The notes under the pieces: generated by a model
What the model saw: the letters and a program-made list of their open reading frames with translations, nothing else
What the model was told of the DNA's origin: nothing
The model's database searches: none
Source of the DNA: Lithospermum erythrorhizon
Taxonomy: Eukaryota > Streptophyta > Magnoliopsida > Boraginales > Boraginaceae
Direction of reading: 5' to 3'
DNA: 64,000 nt
NCBI GenBank assembly: GCA_019722365.1
Contig: JADFUC010002158.1
Location: 558,001-622,000 of the forward strand
Position numbers and translations under genes: made by a program
Shown here: one piece after another, positions 63,107 to 64,000 of the stretch
Position numbering within the stretch: position 1 is the stretch's first letter
How the letters are laid out: every line of letters begins with the position of its first letter

Positions 63107-63372
63107 GTATGCATGCATTATATTTGTTTTCTTTAAGCTATATTGTGGTGTCTACTTAAATTGGGACACATATTATTAGTTAATTTTTAAAATATAGTTC
63201 AAATTCATTTATTGAACAAAATAAGTAACCGTGTCTAAGAATAGCCAAAAGCTCGATAAGGTTCGAATCAAAAGGCTGAACTAAAAAACTCGATTTGGAT
63301 TAGTTTAAACCAAGTCAAACAATAATTTTAAGCTCGATTAGATATTTAAGGTCAAATACACGACTAGATATA

Positions 63373-63636
63373 TATTTCCTATGTTCCTAAAAGATTATCA
63401 CATTTTGACTTTATGATAATTGTATTTTTAAAACTTTGACGTTAAATATATTTGTTTGTGTTGTATAATATTTGATAAAAAATATATCAATGGAAAGAAT
63501 TTGACATATTTTTTTTCATTGATATAGTTTTCATCAAGTATTATACAATACAAATAAAAATATTTAATGTCAAAGTTTAAAAAGTACAACTATCAAAAAG
63601 TCAAAATATAACATTCTTTTAGGAATGGAAGGAGTA
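63373..63636. mobile_element. Foldback MITE with arms spanning nearly its whole length
   Basis: TATTTCCTATGTTCCTAAAA at the left is the near-inverse of TTTTAGGAATGGAAGGAGTA at the right. Pairing continues inward through CACATTTTGACTTT / AAAAAGTCAAAATAT, AAAACTTTGACGTTAAATAT / ATTTAATGTCAAAGTTT and TGTTGTATAATATTTGATAA / TCAAGTATTATACAATACA, leaving only a short central loop near 63490-63520. It lies in the intron after exon 4 of the NAC gene. Confidence 0.85.
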
Positions 63637-64000
63637 TTATATATAACTGGCTAGTTAATAATGTATATTATTAATATGCATGAACAAAAATGAAATGTCA
63701 ATTTTCTAAGAGAGTTGCTCGAATCGAGTTGAGTTTTTGTCAAAATCGGGCCTAATCGAATTGAGCACACATATAAGAATTAATAATGAGTGGAGTCAAA
63801 CTTTATTTTCAAGGTTCAATATTGAGTTGAGTAGATCCAATGTACAAACAAAAATTAATCAGGTTAGCGAACCGATCCCGGTTCAGTGCGTTTCGTATTT
63901 ACACCCCTAACATACATACAATTATAGTTAATTTTAAATTGATTGTTTTTTGGAAGAGTTAATTGTTAATTTGATTAAAGATATATAGTGGGATCGATTA
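63637..64000 (+). other. NAC075 intron, continues past the window
   Basis: AT-rich, no exon with NAC075-like C-terminal sequence found between 63107 and 64000. Confidence 0.5.

Overview
This is plant nuclear DNA, most likely from a eudicot: spliced genes with GT..AG introns, AT-rich introns and spacers, and many LTR retrotransposons, LINE and MITE remnants. The species is not identifiable from the sequence alone. No operon, CRISPR array, tRNA or rRNA gene was seen.

Host genes, all on the + strand: (1) the 3' part of a cytosolic 40S ribosomal protein S19 (eS19) gene at 162-1627, whose first exon lies before the window; (2) a 22-exon gene at 37806-54010 for a large glycine-rich, receptor-like multipass membrane protein of the Arabidopsis At5g11700 / At5g47020 / At4g32920 type, with one frameshift in exon 1; (3) a NAC transcription factor of the NAC075 type, from 59755 through an exon ending at 63106 and continuing beyond the window. 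These genes are unrelated in function and simply lie side by side.

The 35 kb between genes 1 and 2 is a retrotransposon nest. A Ty3/gypsy element (2281-10469, minus orientation, TSD TTATG) has lost the RT core through the integrase core and sits inside a decayed LINE (10470-13065, minus, catalytic FADD changed to FAGD). Next is an 8.9 kb Ty1/copia element (14726-23666, minus, TSD TCATC) with gag, integrase, RT (YVDD intact) and RNase H remnants plus about 2.8 kb downstream of pol that holds a remnant like the extra third ORF of Sireviruses. Then comes a 10.6 kb copia-type element (23937-34515, minus, TSD GTTAA) that has absorbed other copia pieces: a short plus-orientation LTR pair at 26171-28145, a gag remnant at 29890-30437 and an isolated minus LTR ending at 32534. 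The stretch 34516-37600 is AT-rich with tandem duplications and MITE-like repeats.

Other elements: a Stowaway-like MITE in an intron of the S19 gene, an internally deleted copia relic in intron 16 of the membrane-protein gene, a MITE at 54557-54735, and a nearly full-length foldback MITE in the last visible NAC075 intron.

No convincing new biological system was found. The most useful leads are the frameshift in an otherwise intact gene, the patchy way the LTR pairs differ (which may be a consensus-quality problem), the deleted and nested elements, and the foldback element inside a transcribed intron.
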